Of a DNA stretch of 64,000 nt, positions 55,032-64,000 are shown piece after piece. The notes under the pieces were generated by a model. It made no database searches, had not been told where the DNA came from, and worked only from the letters and a program-made list of their open reading frames with translations. Source of the stretch: Cymodocea nodosa. Its lineage: Eukaryota; Streptophyta; Magnoliopsida; Alismatales; Cymodoceaceae. The stretch covers positions 6,200,001 through 6,264,000 of the forward strand of contig JAZBRI010000011.1 of the NCBI GenBank assembly GCA_036874045.1. Direction: 5' to 3'. The first letter of the stretch is position 1. The number at the start of each line of letters is the position of its first letter. Position numbers and translations under genes: made by a program.

Positions 55032-55967
55032 TTGAGAATATGGCATATGCTTATGCTCAGATTTCTGAAACCTGTAATTAGCATATGTGAATTCTGCAAT
55101 TCTGAAGGACATAACATTTCTGACTGTTTGAAACTGAGACGTTTACTGATGGTTAGATCTCATGAACAACAAATGAATTATCCTCAATATAATAGAGCCG
55201 AGTATGAGAATCCTATAGTTTACCCAATTGATGGTCAGTATAGAATGTGTAATATGTTGAGAGACATAGAAGTTTGGGATAGGTATGACAGACTGGAGCG
55301 TAGTATAGAGCAAAACCTAGACAAACTAGAATACTTTATGTGTCAGCAACAAGAAGTCAACCAATTAAACTATAAGGAAGCATATTCAAAACCTAAAAAG
55401 GATATAATTTACGAAACTGAAAAAATCATAATGAAAATTGATCAAAACTTGAGTGCAATGAAATTAGATGATCTGGAAAGAAAACTAAAAGCATTAGATG
55501 AATATACAATGAAAATACAAGTTATGCAACAGGACAATGAAAATTATAATGTTATGAACCTGTATAATTTGCAAAATATACAGCAAATAGAAAATATTAA
55601 TGCAAGAGAATTTAAAGAATGCACTTTAAAACTAAAAACAATTGAAGATCATAATTACGAAAATGATATACAAAAACATCATAAGAGTAATGAAAATCTG
55701 GAAAATGTATGTGTAACATTAAGATCTGGAACTGATATACCACCAAGAACTCAAAATAAAAATGATATGAAGGTGGATAAGAGTAAAAATCAAAATGATA
55801 ATGAAAATGTAATAGTTGAAAATCTAGAAATCACTGAAGAACAATCTGAATCTGCTAATGAAGCTAAAAATGATCAAACAAATCAACTGAAAGAAAAAGA
55901 ATCTTTTAAATCACAATCTTTAGCACTCTATCTTGAAAGATTGCAACAAACAATACCTGAAAAATAA
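55032..55967 (+). pseudogene. gag: A1-b gag remainder (zinc knuckle to V-T-L-R-S-G)
   Basis: One open stretch with an intact knuckle CEFCNSEGHNISDC (CX2CX4HX4C, starting at 55086), a long charged helical part (RSIEQNLDKLEYFM, ERKLKALDEYTMKIQ) and the landmark VCVTLRSGTD at about 55705-55735, then an acidic end. The start codon is unclear: an ATG at 55039 is out of frame by one base, as in A1-a. The reading stops at 55965-55967, where Athila normally reads through into the V-N-I-P-L-L block. Confidence 0.8.
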
Positions 55968-56627
55968 GAAAAAATCAGAGAAATTTTTGAAAAAGTACAA
56001 GTTAACATTCCTTTGTTAGATCTATTGCAGAAAATGCCACCTTGTGCTAAATTTTTAAAGGATTGGTGTACTAAGAAAAGAGAGCGAAAAGTTCTTAGAA
56101 AAGTCTTTTTAGCTGAGCAAAGTAGTTCCCTATTTTTGCCACAAATTCCTAAAAAGTTATCTGATCTTGAAATCTATGTTATATCATGCACCATAGGAAA
56201 CACCATTTTAGAAAGAACCTTAATAGACTTAGGTGCAGGTATAAATGTTATGCCAAGTGATATATTTGCATCCTTAGGATTAGAAGGCTTAACTCCTACT
56301 AGTACGGTTATTCAATTAGCTGATAGAAGTATAAGATACCCTAGAGGAAAAATAGAAGATGTCTTAATTAAAATAAAAAATTTTATATATCCTATTGATA
56401 TTGTAATTTTGGATTCCCAACAAATTAAGCATAAAAATAGTGATACATCTTTAATTTTGGGAAGGCCATTTTTAGCAACATCAGGGGCTGTTATAAATTG
56501 TAAAACTGGAGTAATGAAGTTATCCTATGGTAACGAAGATACTCAATTAAATATTTTCAAACCAGAGAGGTTTGAGGAGCTAGAAATGTCCTTACATACC
56601 ATAGACTTTTTAAAGGATGAATGAGAT
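55968..56627 (+). pseudogene. pol: A1-b aspartic protease region (Gypsy/Athila)
   Basis: Begins KIREIFEKVQVNIPLLDLLQ, AKFLKDWCTKKRE and RKVFLAEQSSS, the conserved bridge between gag and protease. The protease reads LERTLIDLGAGINVMP at about 56205-56255; Athila proteases carry D-L-G-A rather than D-S-G-A, so the catalytic Asp is present. The second protease block SLILGRPFLATSGAVINC lies at about 56448-56500. A stop at 56622-56624 separates it from RT in the same region. A1-a has lost all of this. Confidence 0.9.
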
Positions 56628-57623
56628 ATGTTGGAAGATGTGATTCAAGAAGAATTAAATAGGAAAATCAATTTTGAAACTTTAGAGGAAAGTGAAAGCA
56701 TAGATATAGAAGGAGATCAGGAAGAAATTAATTTAGAAAATGATGATGTTCAATTAGAAGCTCTAGCTTCTAATGGGCAACATTTAGAATTAAAACCTTT
56801 ACCTCTTGAATTAACCTATATATTTCTAGAAGATAAACGAACCTGTCCAATCATTATTGCTTCAGATTTAAAAGAGGATCAAATAGCTAAATTAAAAGAT
56901 GTAGTAAAAAGTTATAAAGAAGCAATAGGATGGACTATGACTGATATAAAAGGGTTAAGTTCAACTTTATGCTGTCACCACATATATTTAGAAGAAAATG
57001 CTAAACTTGTTAGAATTCCTGAGAGGAGATTAAATCCAAACCTTAAAGAAGTAGTCAAGAAGGAAATAGTGAAATGGTTAGATAATGACATAATTTATCC
57101 GATTTCTAATAGCTTGTGGGTTAGCCCAATCCATGTAGTTCCCAAGAAATCAGGATTAACAGTTATTAGGAATGAAAGTCAAGACTTGATACCTACTAGA
57201 ATTCAATCAAGCTGGAGAGTATGTATAGACTATAGAAAGCTGAATGCTGTGACTAGGAAAGATCATTTTCCCTTACCTTTTATAGATCAAATGCTGGAAA
57301 GGTTAGCAGGGCAAGAATATTTTTGTTTCCTAGATGGGTATTCAAGTTATAATCAAATTCCAGTAGCATTAGAGGATCAAGAGAAAACAACTTTCACCTG
57401 TCCTAATGGAACTTATGCTTTTAAGAGAATGCCATTCGGATTATGCAATGCGCCAGCTACCTTTCAATGGTGTATGCAGGGCATATTTACTAGAATGACT
57501 AAAGATTTATTAGAAATATTTATGGATGATTTTACTGTATATGGCAACTCATATGAAGTTTGTTTAAGCAATTTAGACCAAATATTAAAACGCTGTGTGG
57601 AAAAAAATCTGGTTTTAAATTAG
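56628..57623 (+). pseudogene. pol: A1-b reverse transcriptase (Gypsy/Athila)
   Basis: Open stretch of 331 codons. Linker, then VSPIHVVPKKSGLTV, WRVCIDYRKLNAVTRKDHFP (about 57210-57270), [28 protein letters not shown] and the catalytic FMDD at about 57521-57532. It ends at a TAG (57621-57623), where A1-a has TGG (LNWEKCHF). Apart from that stop the RT is complete. Confidence 0.93.
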
Positions 57624-58445
57624 GAAAAATGTCACTTCATGGTTAAACAAGGAATAGTCTTAGGGCATGTTGTTTCTAAGAAAGGGTTGGAAGTAGATAA
57701 AGCTAAAATAGAAGTAATTTCTAATCTACTAGAACCTAAATCAATAAAAGATATTAGATCATTTCTAGGACATGCTAGTTTTTATAGAAGATTTATTAAA
57801 GACTTTAGCAAAATAGCTAGACCTTTAACTAATCTATTAAAAGTTGTCCTATTTAACTTTGATAAAAATTGTAAGGAAGCATTTTTCAGACTTAAGACTA
57901 GCTTAATTTCAACTCCTATAATTCAAGTACCTGATTGAAACCATCCATTTGAATTAATGTGCGATGCATCTGATTTTGCTGTAGGAGTAGTGTTGGGACA
58001 AAAGATAGAAAAATCTCCTAGAGTGATTCATTATGCAAGCAAAACCTTAAATGATGCTCAAGTTAATTACACAACTACTGAGAAAGAACTATTAGCTGTT
58101 GTGTTTGCCTTAGAAAAGTTTAGATCATATCTGATTGGAGCTAAAGTGATAGTATACACAGATCATTCAACTTTAAAACATTTAATAAAGAAAAAAGAGA
58201 CTAAACCTAGATTGATCCGATGGATATTATTATTACAAGAATTTGATCTAGAAATTAAAGATAAAAAAGGCTGTGAGAATGTAGTAGCAGATCATTTATC
58301 AAGATTACAAATAGAAAAATCAAATATTGAAATTAAGGATAATTTTCCTGATGAACAATTAATGACCATCAACATAATACCTTGGTATGCAGACATAGTT
58401 AATTACCTAGTTACTGGTTTAACACCTAAGGATTGGAATAGATAG
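57624..58445 (+). pseudogene. pol: A1-b RNase H (Gypsy/Athila), two stops
   Basis: Connection region 57639-57938 ([30 protein letters not shown]). A TGA at about 57936-57938 sits where A1-a has TGG. RNase H in 57957-58445 has [41 protein letters not shown] and [10 protein letters not shown]. Catalytic Asp, Glu and Asp residues are visible. It ends at a TAG (58443-58445; A1-a has AGACAG). Confidence 0.92.
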
Positions 58446-59478
58446 GATAAGAAATTGTTTTTCTCAAGAGTAAAGTATTACTATTGGGAAGACCCATACT
58501 TATTTAAGAAATGTCCTGATCTGGTTTTAAGGAGGTGTGTTCCAGAAACTGAATATCCGAGCATATTGTCTTTTTGTCATGACCAAGCTTGTGGAGGGCA
58601 TTTTGCTTCAAGAAAAACTGCTGCAAAAATTCTGCAATGTGGGTTTATTGGCCAATACTATTCAAAGATGCTCATAAATATTGCTTAAGTTGTTTAAGAT
58701 GTCAACAAATAGGAAGAATATCAAAGAGGAATATGATGCCTCTTAATCTTATTGTTGAGGTTGAAATCATTGATGTGTGGGGAATAGATTTTATGGGTCC
58801 ATTTCCTATGTCTAATCAATTTAATTACATATTGTTGGGGGTGAATTATGTATCTAAATGGATAGAAGCTATTCCTACAAAAACTAATGATAACAAAGTG
58901 GTAATACATTTATAAGAACAAATATATTTGCTAGATTTGGAATACCTAAAGCTATTATTAGTGATAGAGAAACTCATTTCTGTAATAGAAGTTTTGAAGC
59001 CTTAATAAAGAAATATGGGGTAAACCACAAAATTGCAACATCATATCATCCGCAAACAAGTAGACAAGTAGAAAGTGCAAACAAATAGATTAAGTTAATC
59101 TTAGAAAAAGTAGTAAATACTACTAAAATAGATTGGGCTAATAGATTGATAGATGCACTTTAGGCTTATAGAACTGCTTATAAAACGAGCTTAGGTATGT
59201 CACCTTTTAGGCTAGTATATGGAAAAAGTTGTCATTTACCTGCTGAAATAGAACATAAAGCTTATTGGGCATTAAAAACTCTCAACACTAATTTAAATCA
59301 AGCTGCTGACAATAGAAAAATGCAACTAATTGAATTAGAAGAATTTAGAAATGAAGCTTATTCAAAGATTGTAAGAGAAAAAGAGAAAATAAAATTCTGG
59401 CATGGTAGGAAAATTATTTCAAAAAGCTTTGAAATAGGACAAGAAGTATATCTTTATATAGCTAGACTCCATAACCAT
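58446..59478 (+). pseudogene. pol: A1-b integrase (Gypsy/Athila), broken and truncated by A2
   Basis: Zinc-binding part: CHDQACGGHF, then a frameshift near 58645, then HKYCLSCLRCQQIG. The core shows WGIDFMGPFP, SDRETHF and YHPQTSRQVESANK with D, D and E. Stops follow at about 58914 (frameshift), 59009, 59086 and 59161. The part 59197-59478 reads [20 protein letters not shown] and [17 protein letters not shown], then element A2 begins. The C-terminal SRWxGPY part is missing. Confidence 0.9.
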
Positions 59479-62091
59479 TGTAAGGAGTAAAATTGTGCAT
59501 TTTTATGTGATATTATTTGTGCTTCTTATGACTTAAATGTTAAATAATGCATGATTATAATTGAAATATCATCACATAGGCATTCACATGTTTAAGCATG
59601 ATTATGGGATTTAATGACTTAAATTTGCACAACTTAGCCCTTTTGTTGATTATTGACTTAATGATCATGGGAATGAATAGTGATTATTTAGTTAGATGTT
59701 TTCTTCTTATTATATTTTAATTTGTTTGCTTAAGTTTTAAAGATTATCTAAAGGAAATAAGATGGATGAATCTCAACCGTTGGATCTACCAAGGAAGAAA
59801 TCAACTACCAAGTCTATTTAAAGGGAAGGACAACCCAAAACTAGGTTTTGTCTTCTCCTCTCCAAGCAAAAACGTGGCTCCTTCTTCTCCTTGGATTACC
59901 GACGGCCAAAGCTCTTTGGAAGCAAGTCACTTCCTCTCTGGTGTTGCTGATTTCGGTGGTGCGTGGAGAGAGCAAGTTGGACCCAAGGGAAGCATGTTCG
60001 TGGAAGCTCCAAGGAAAGACGTGGATGCATAGAAGGTGATTTTGTTGGGTGCAACTCCCCTTCTTCTTCGGTGTACAACTTTCTTGCGTGGAGAATAGTA
60101 GGAACCTCTTGTGAAGAGGCCTCTTCATCCGGTTTGGAGGTGATATGCATGGAGAAAGCAAGGAAGGAGCCAACTAGGGCATGGTTGGGGGACGTCCATG
60201 AGAAGGAAGCTTGTTGCCTTCATCCTTTGGTGAAATCTTGAAGCCCCTTAGTATTTCAAGAGGAAAACATGGTGTGACAGGCCATGTTGGAGTCTTGAGG
60301 ACATGAGGGAGGCCAACTTCAGGAGCTTACTTCAAGGTGTTGGAGATTTAAAGGTATAACTTGGAGTGGGTTGACCAAAAACTAACATTATGTTTGCATA
60401 TGTTGTCTTATCATTGTGTTGGATGTTGTTTGTGTATTGCATATGTCTTTGCATGTTTAGGTTTATTTTTAGTAGTATAATCTTCATTTTTATGTTGTAA
60501 AACTCTTAGTTCATTTAATGAAACTTGCCTCTGAAAATGAATGATTTTCGTGTAGAAATGTGAATACATGTAGTCAAGGTGTTCGTTTACTGTAAAGATA
60601 GAACTTTCCTTGTGTTGTTTTCTTTGTAAATTGAGTTTTTCTCAATGTTTTTCATCTAATCTTAATCTTTTTTTGTAGAGAAATAAAAGAAGATTCTTTC
60701 TATATACTTTGTTTAATTTTTCAAGCATGTTGGTTTGATTTTTCTATTTTATACGAAGAGTGTATTCTCAGTCCGAAATCACATTTTCGATCAGTAGTTT
60801 TTTGGAAATGTCTGATGCGATTTCTCCCTCTCTGAAGTATTTTTTTAAGATATGTAAATTTATTTTATTATCTTGATAAGTCTACTTTCATTCAGGTGTG
60901 ATTTCATAGATTTTTATGAAGAATTGATAAAGTTATCGAGTTTTTACTGTGAGTGCGCGTTTTGCATTATTTCAAGATCGTTTTGCGCACCTTACTAGGG
61001 CTTAATATTATTTTCAATTGAAGATGATTTAGACTGTAAAATGACCTTTTCCTTTTAGATAACTTGAAACCATTTCCAGTTCATATTTTTACATGATTTT
61101 TCAATTCCTATGTTGGGAGAAATCATTATTATAAGTAGAGATATTTTCTATGATTTCGGAGAACAAGTTAGGAAGGGAGAGGATTTTTGTAGTTCTGGAT
61201 TCTAGCCAAACAGAATCTTTCCCTACATTAATCCTTTCATAAAAGACGTTTTTGGTAGATTTTTTTAGTGTTTCTTAATTCTATTTTGTAAGAAATTTCG
61301 TGTAGATTACATTCATGTAAATTTTGTATTTTTTTAGAATGTATTTCATTAGTTTTTGATTTTTTCTATCAGAGGTCGCAGTGGTTTTGAATTCCTGTTC
61401 GGCTGCCAATTTCAGTGCTCGACGCCTGAGTGTTTCCTGCACTAAAAACTTTATGGAAATCCTTTCTGTGAATTTTCCATATTAGTAGTACGAGTCTTTG
61501 TTCAAAGCCCTCTGATTTCGCTGGATTTCATGGAGTTTTGACCGAGTTATGATTTTTGCACCAAAGGTGCGTTTTTGGAAAGTTTACATAACGGTTCTGC
61601 GCCCTATCAGTAAATCCAACACTTCTTGACTTTTATAATGATTTCGTCTATGAAATTACTATCATTTCGAAGATAACTCGAGGATCTTTCTAACCAATAT
61701 TTTCTCTAGATTTTTAAATGTCCAGGTTAGATGTAAGGAGAGTTAAAAGTAGAGCTTAATTTCTGTAATTTCAGAGACGAAACTTATTAATTTTCTTGAG
61801 CTTCCTAAGGTTTAACCTTAGGAGCTTCTTAGATTTATGACGATACTTGAACTCTTTATCGTATTTATGTAATTATTACCTATTAATATGTAATTAAAGT
61901 TTTATCATGGTTTTAGTGATGTGAATATTTTGCTAAGCATTTATTTCCTTGAATTCTTTTAAGACAAGCTTCTTGTGGATCGACTCGCTCTTGCATATGC
62001 TTAATACAATAGGTACTGTGCGCTTGCGATTTATAAATGTAAAATTTGGGATTTTCGTGTTTTAATTCTAAATACAACAAATTTCCTTACA
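59479..62091 (+). repeat. A2 5' LTR (about 2.6 kb)
   Basis: Starts TGTAAGGAGTAAAATTG, directly at the break in A1-b integrase, and ends AATTTCCTTACA just before the primer site. Contains CTCAACCGTTGGATCT (59772-59787), a TATA box CTATTTAAAG (59814-59823) and a GC-richer block from about 59840 to 60240 open in several frames on both strands. The remainder is AT-rich without supportable ORFs. Only one LTR is in the window, so its left end rests on the break point in A1-b. Confidence 0.8.
59814..59823 (+). promoter_or_regulatory. A2 LTR TATA box
   Basis: CTATTTAAAG, about 35 bp after a CCGTTGGATCT motif, and followed after about 30 bp by a pyrimidine-rich TCTTCTCCTCTCC stretch that would suit a plant transcription start. 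It probably defines the U3/R limit (inference). Confidence 0.6.
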
Positions 62092-62097
62092 AGTTTT

Positions 62098-62115
62098 TGG
62101 CGCCGTTGTCGGGGA
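62098..62115 (+). other. A2 primer binding site (tRNA-Asp type)
   Basis: TGGCGCCGTTGTCGGGGA, the canonical Athila/Tat primer site with one C-to-T difference, lies 6 bp after the LTR end. It anchors the LTR boundary. Confidence 0.95.
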
Positions 62116-63286
62116 GCTTGGTGTTTTAACAATCTTCGAAATTGTGTTTAGTGAATATATTTCTTTGTGTATTGTATTTCTCTTCTAAATATTTTACTTT
62201 CTTTTTTCTTTCTTTTTCTTGGAAACACCATATGAGCTAAATATATATATTTAAGTGATTTTGTGAATCTCTTGTGGAATTGAAATGATAATCTTTGTGT
62301 AGTCAATTCATAGTGTTGTATGATTTTTAGTACAAAATTTTTTTAAGAATGTGATTTGAAAAACTTTTCTAGTTTGATGCTAGATGTAAAATCTGAGTTT
62401 CATGATTTTCTTGAGTTGCTAAAATGTTTAAAGTTTCATTTAAATCAGTATTTGTTGAATTTGGAATTGTATTGAGAGACTTATGAATTTGTGAAGATGA
62501 TGGTGTTATGTAGTTTCAGAGCAAAACTAACCTAACTAAAGTTTTTCCTTTGAGAAAACGTTGCAACACCATGATTCAAAGTTTCTAGTAGTTATTTCTC
62601 TGTGAAATTACCCTTCTTTATCTATAATTTGAGTATTTTTGCAATAAATTTTGATGTGTAGGAATTTCTGTGTAAATTTTCAAAGTTGATAGATGAGACA
62701 GATTTCAAGATAGAGTACATTACACTTTAGCAATTGATAGTCTTTTAAAATTTTATGCATACTTTTGCACAAAAGTAGGACTATGAATTTACATAAATTA
62801 CATGGATTGATCTTGCTAATTTAATAAATTCTATGTGTTAATTTAGTCACATGCATATATGTTGTAAAACCCTTTCATCCAAAGTTATGTTTGTGAATAA
62901 GATAAATGCTTAAATATCCTTTTGATATACAAAGCCTTTAATTGTTATTCATTGTTATATAGGCTGATCTGAAATAGATATGCATGATTTAAGAATTCAT
63001 AGTCAGTCATGTTATAACTATTTTCCTAGTTGTAAAATGACTTCATTATTGTTGTCAATTAGAGATTGTGGCATTTCTAAGACACTTTAGCATAAGAATT
63101 TCCCTATTTTAGACCTTATCATGTTTATGTTACATAAAGCCATAAATTTCATGTAAGAAAAAGGCACATAGCTCACACACTCTTACAACTCCTTATGCAG
63201 ATTCAACTTGTATTTTGTTACTTCAAGGAATTAATTGAAAAACTCGCTACTGGGTGTGTTATTTGACGACTATTTCATTGTTAAGC
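62116..63286 (+). other. A2 untranslated leader without a capsid gag
   Basis: About 1.17 kb of AT-rich, stop-rich sequence between the primer site and the first gag-pol reading. A usual Athila has its capsid-type Gag here; none can be read in any frame. No other feature is recognised. Confidence 0.75.
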
Positions 63287-64000
63287 ATGGACAAACATAA
63301 TGCTTTCCATGCTATTATTAAGAAACCTCTTATGCCTACATGTACTAAGTGTATGCTATTTGATCATGAAAATGATGAATGCCCTTTTTACATGTTGAAA
63401 GAAAATGCAAATTTGCATGAGACGAATTGTAATCTCATGGGAAGTGTAGTTGGGCCTAGTGGGAGCACTTTTTCTCATCCTTCAAGCTTTAGTGAAGATT
63501 TAGCTAAAGCTGAAGAATGTTTGAAGCAACTTAGCATGGGCAGAAGCAACCACTATCAATTGGAAAATACTTTTGAGGGTCAACCACATTTTGGGTGGAA
63601 AATGCATAGTGGCCAAGATGTTGAGGTAGATACCTTTGCTCTTTTGAGGTCGGGAAGAGATTATTGTAGGCCTAGTGAAACATCTCAACCATCAATTGTA
63701 GAACCACCCAAAGTAGATCAACCTGCTATCATCTTAGACTCTAATCAAGGACCAGATTCCTATCCACATGGTGATAATGGACTTGCATATAAAGAATCAA
63801 ATAACAATCAACTTGCACCTTATCCCCATAGATTAAGATCTAGGACTAGTTCAAATGAGTCCTTAAACAAGATTAAAGAAATTTTTGAGCAAGTTAGAGT
63901 AAACATTCCCTTCTAGAAGCCATCCAACAAGTCCCGGCTTATGCAAAATTTCTTAAAGACCTGTGCACTAGGAAAAGGATTAGTAGGATCCAAAGGAAAG
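63287..64000 (+). pseudogene. gag: A2 Gag-Pol start (zinc knuckle onward), frameshifted
   Basis: Possible ATG 63287 (MDKHNAFHAIIKK), then knuckle CTKCMLFDHENDEC (CX2CX4HX4C) at 63341-63382, a helical part with AEECLKQLSMG, the landmark ALLRSGRDY (counterpart of V-T-L-R-S-G) at about 63628-63660, and APYPHRLRSRTS. At about 63912, in VNIPF-stop, one base is missing. In the next frame the text continues LLEAIQQVPAYAKFLKDLCT and RKRISRIQRK, the same gag-protease bridge as in A1-b. The protease would follow beyond the window. Confidence 0.85.

Larger units (their letters stand above)
52850..59478 (+). mobile_element. Athila-type Gypsy element A1-b (plus strand), truncated by A2
   Basis: Most complete A1 pol in the window: LTR 52850-54908, primer site, post-capsid gag, protease, RT, RNase H and integrase up to about the C-terminal domain. 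A2 enters at 59479 and the rest would lie beyond the window. Compared with A1-a it keeps the protease and the RT N-terminus. No capsid-type Gag lies between primer site and zinc knuckle. Confidence 0.9.
59479..64000 (+). mobile_element. Athila-type Gypsy element A2 (plus strand), 5' part only
   Basis: A second Athila-type family. Long LTR (59479-62091), perfect tRNA-Asp primer site, untranslated leader, then gag-pol starting at a zinc knuckle and running off the right edge. It enters A1-b integrase after ACCAT (59474-59478), the candidate target duplication. The conserved LTR-end block and primer site tie it to A1, but most LTR sequence is unrelated. Confidence 0.88.

Noticed and set aside
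59766..60241. Several overlapping ORFs on both strands in the A2 LTR as separate genes
   Set aside because: They overlap in five frames, which is expected from a GC-richer block with few stops. None has a recognised domain. Kept only as a finding about composition.
1..64000. Defence islands, CRISPR arrays, phage or bacterial operons
   Set aside because: All recognisable coding sequence is plant LTR-retrotransposon type apart from one F-box-like scrap. No spaced direct-repeat array, ribosome binding sites or operon structure is present.

Overview
This window looks like plant nuclear heterochromatin, probably from a eudicot. It is AT-rich and made almost entirely of nested LTR retrotransposons, with no intact host gene. 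I see no tRNA, rRNA, CRISPR array or prokaryotic feature. Working names: A1 and A2 are two Athila-type Ty3/Gypsy families (primer site for tRNA-Asp; D-L-G-A protease; FMDD reverse transcriptase). S1 and S2 are two SIRE-type Ty1/Copia families (initiator-Met primer site; large 3' accessory ORF). T is a Tork/Tnt1-type Ty1/Copia family.

Layout. 1-8310: minus-strand Athila copy A1-c (accessory ORF, spacer, integrase), split by T-a (2864-8167, TSD ACCTC). 8311-8847: minus-strand scrap of a SIRE-type accessory ORF, fused to A1-c. 8848-43753: plus-strand A1-a, consisting of a 2.05 kb LTR, broken gag/pol, spacer and accessory ORF. It is split by a solo S2-type LTR (13112-14779, TSD TTTAT), by S1 on the minus strand (16991-28641, TSD TTTGG) and by S2 on the plus strand (30558-43596, TSD AATAA). 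43754-51340: spacer with perfect hairpins and a TATA box, then a free-standing Athila-type gag split by T-b (45416-50692, TSD GAATC). 51565-51890: F-box-like host-gene fragment. 51920-52849: inverted A1 LTR fragment (A1-d). 52850-59478: A1-b (LTR, gag, protease, RT, RNase H, integrase), cut by A2. 59479-64000: A2, with a 2.6 kb LTR, PBS, leader and start of gag-pol, running off the window.

No element looks autonomous: every coding region carries stops or frameshifts. Many stops in T-a are C-to-T or G-to-A changes relative to T-b. Five insertions have matching 5-bp target-site duplications, so the relative order of insertion is well supported.

The most interesting signals cut across families. 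(1) Athila A1 and SIRE S1/S2 carry a homologous 3' accessory ORF (the 'putative plant transposon protein' type). (2) The U3 part of the A1 (Gypsy) LTR is recognisably homologous to the region upstream of the accessory ORF in S1 (Copia). (3) A dyad AGTTA-N4-TAACT with a constant 4-nt spacer recurs at least ten times in A1 LTRs and in front of ORFs, usually near a TATA box, which suggests a shared promoter module. (4) Both Athila families lack a capsid-type gag in the normal place, while a capsid-type gag stands alone downstream of the A1-a accessory ORF. (5) S2 LTRs carry two adjacent hairpins just downstream of the TATA box whose stems co-vary. (6) The A1 accessory protein carries tandem motifs resembling SUMO-interacting motifs. 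All positions and comparisons were read by eye without alignment software.
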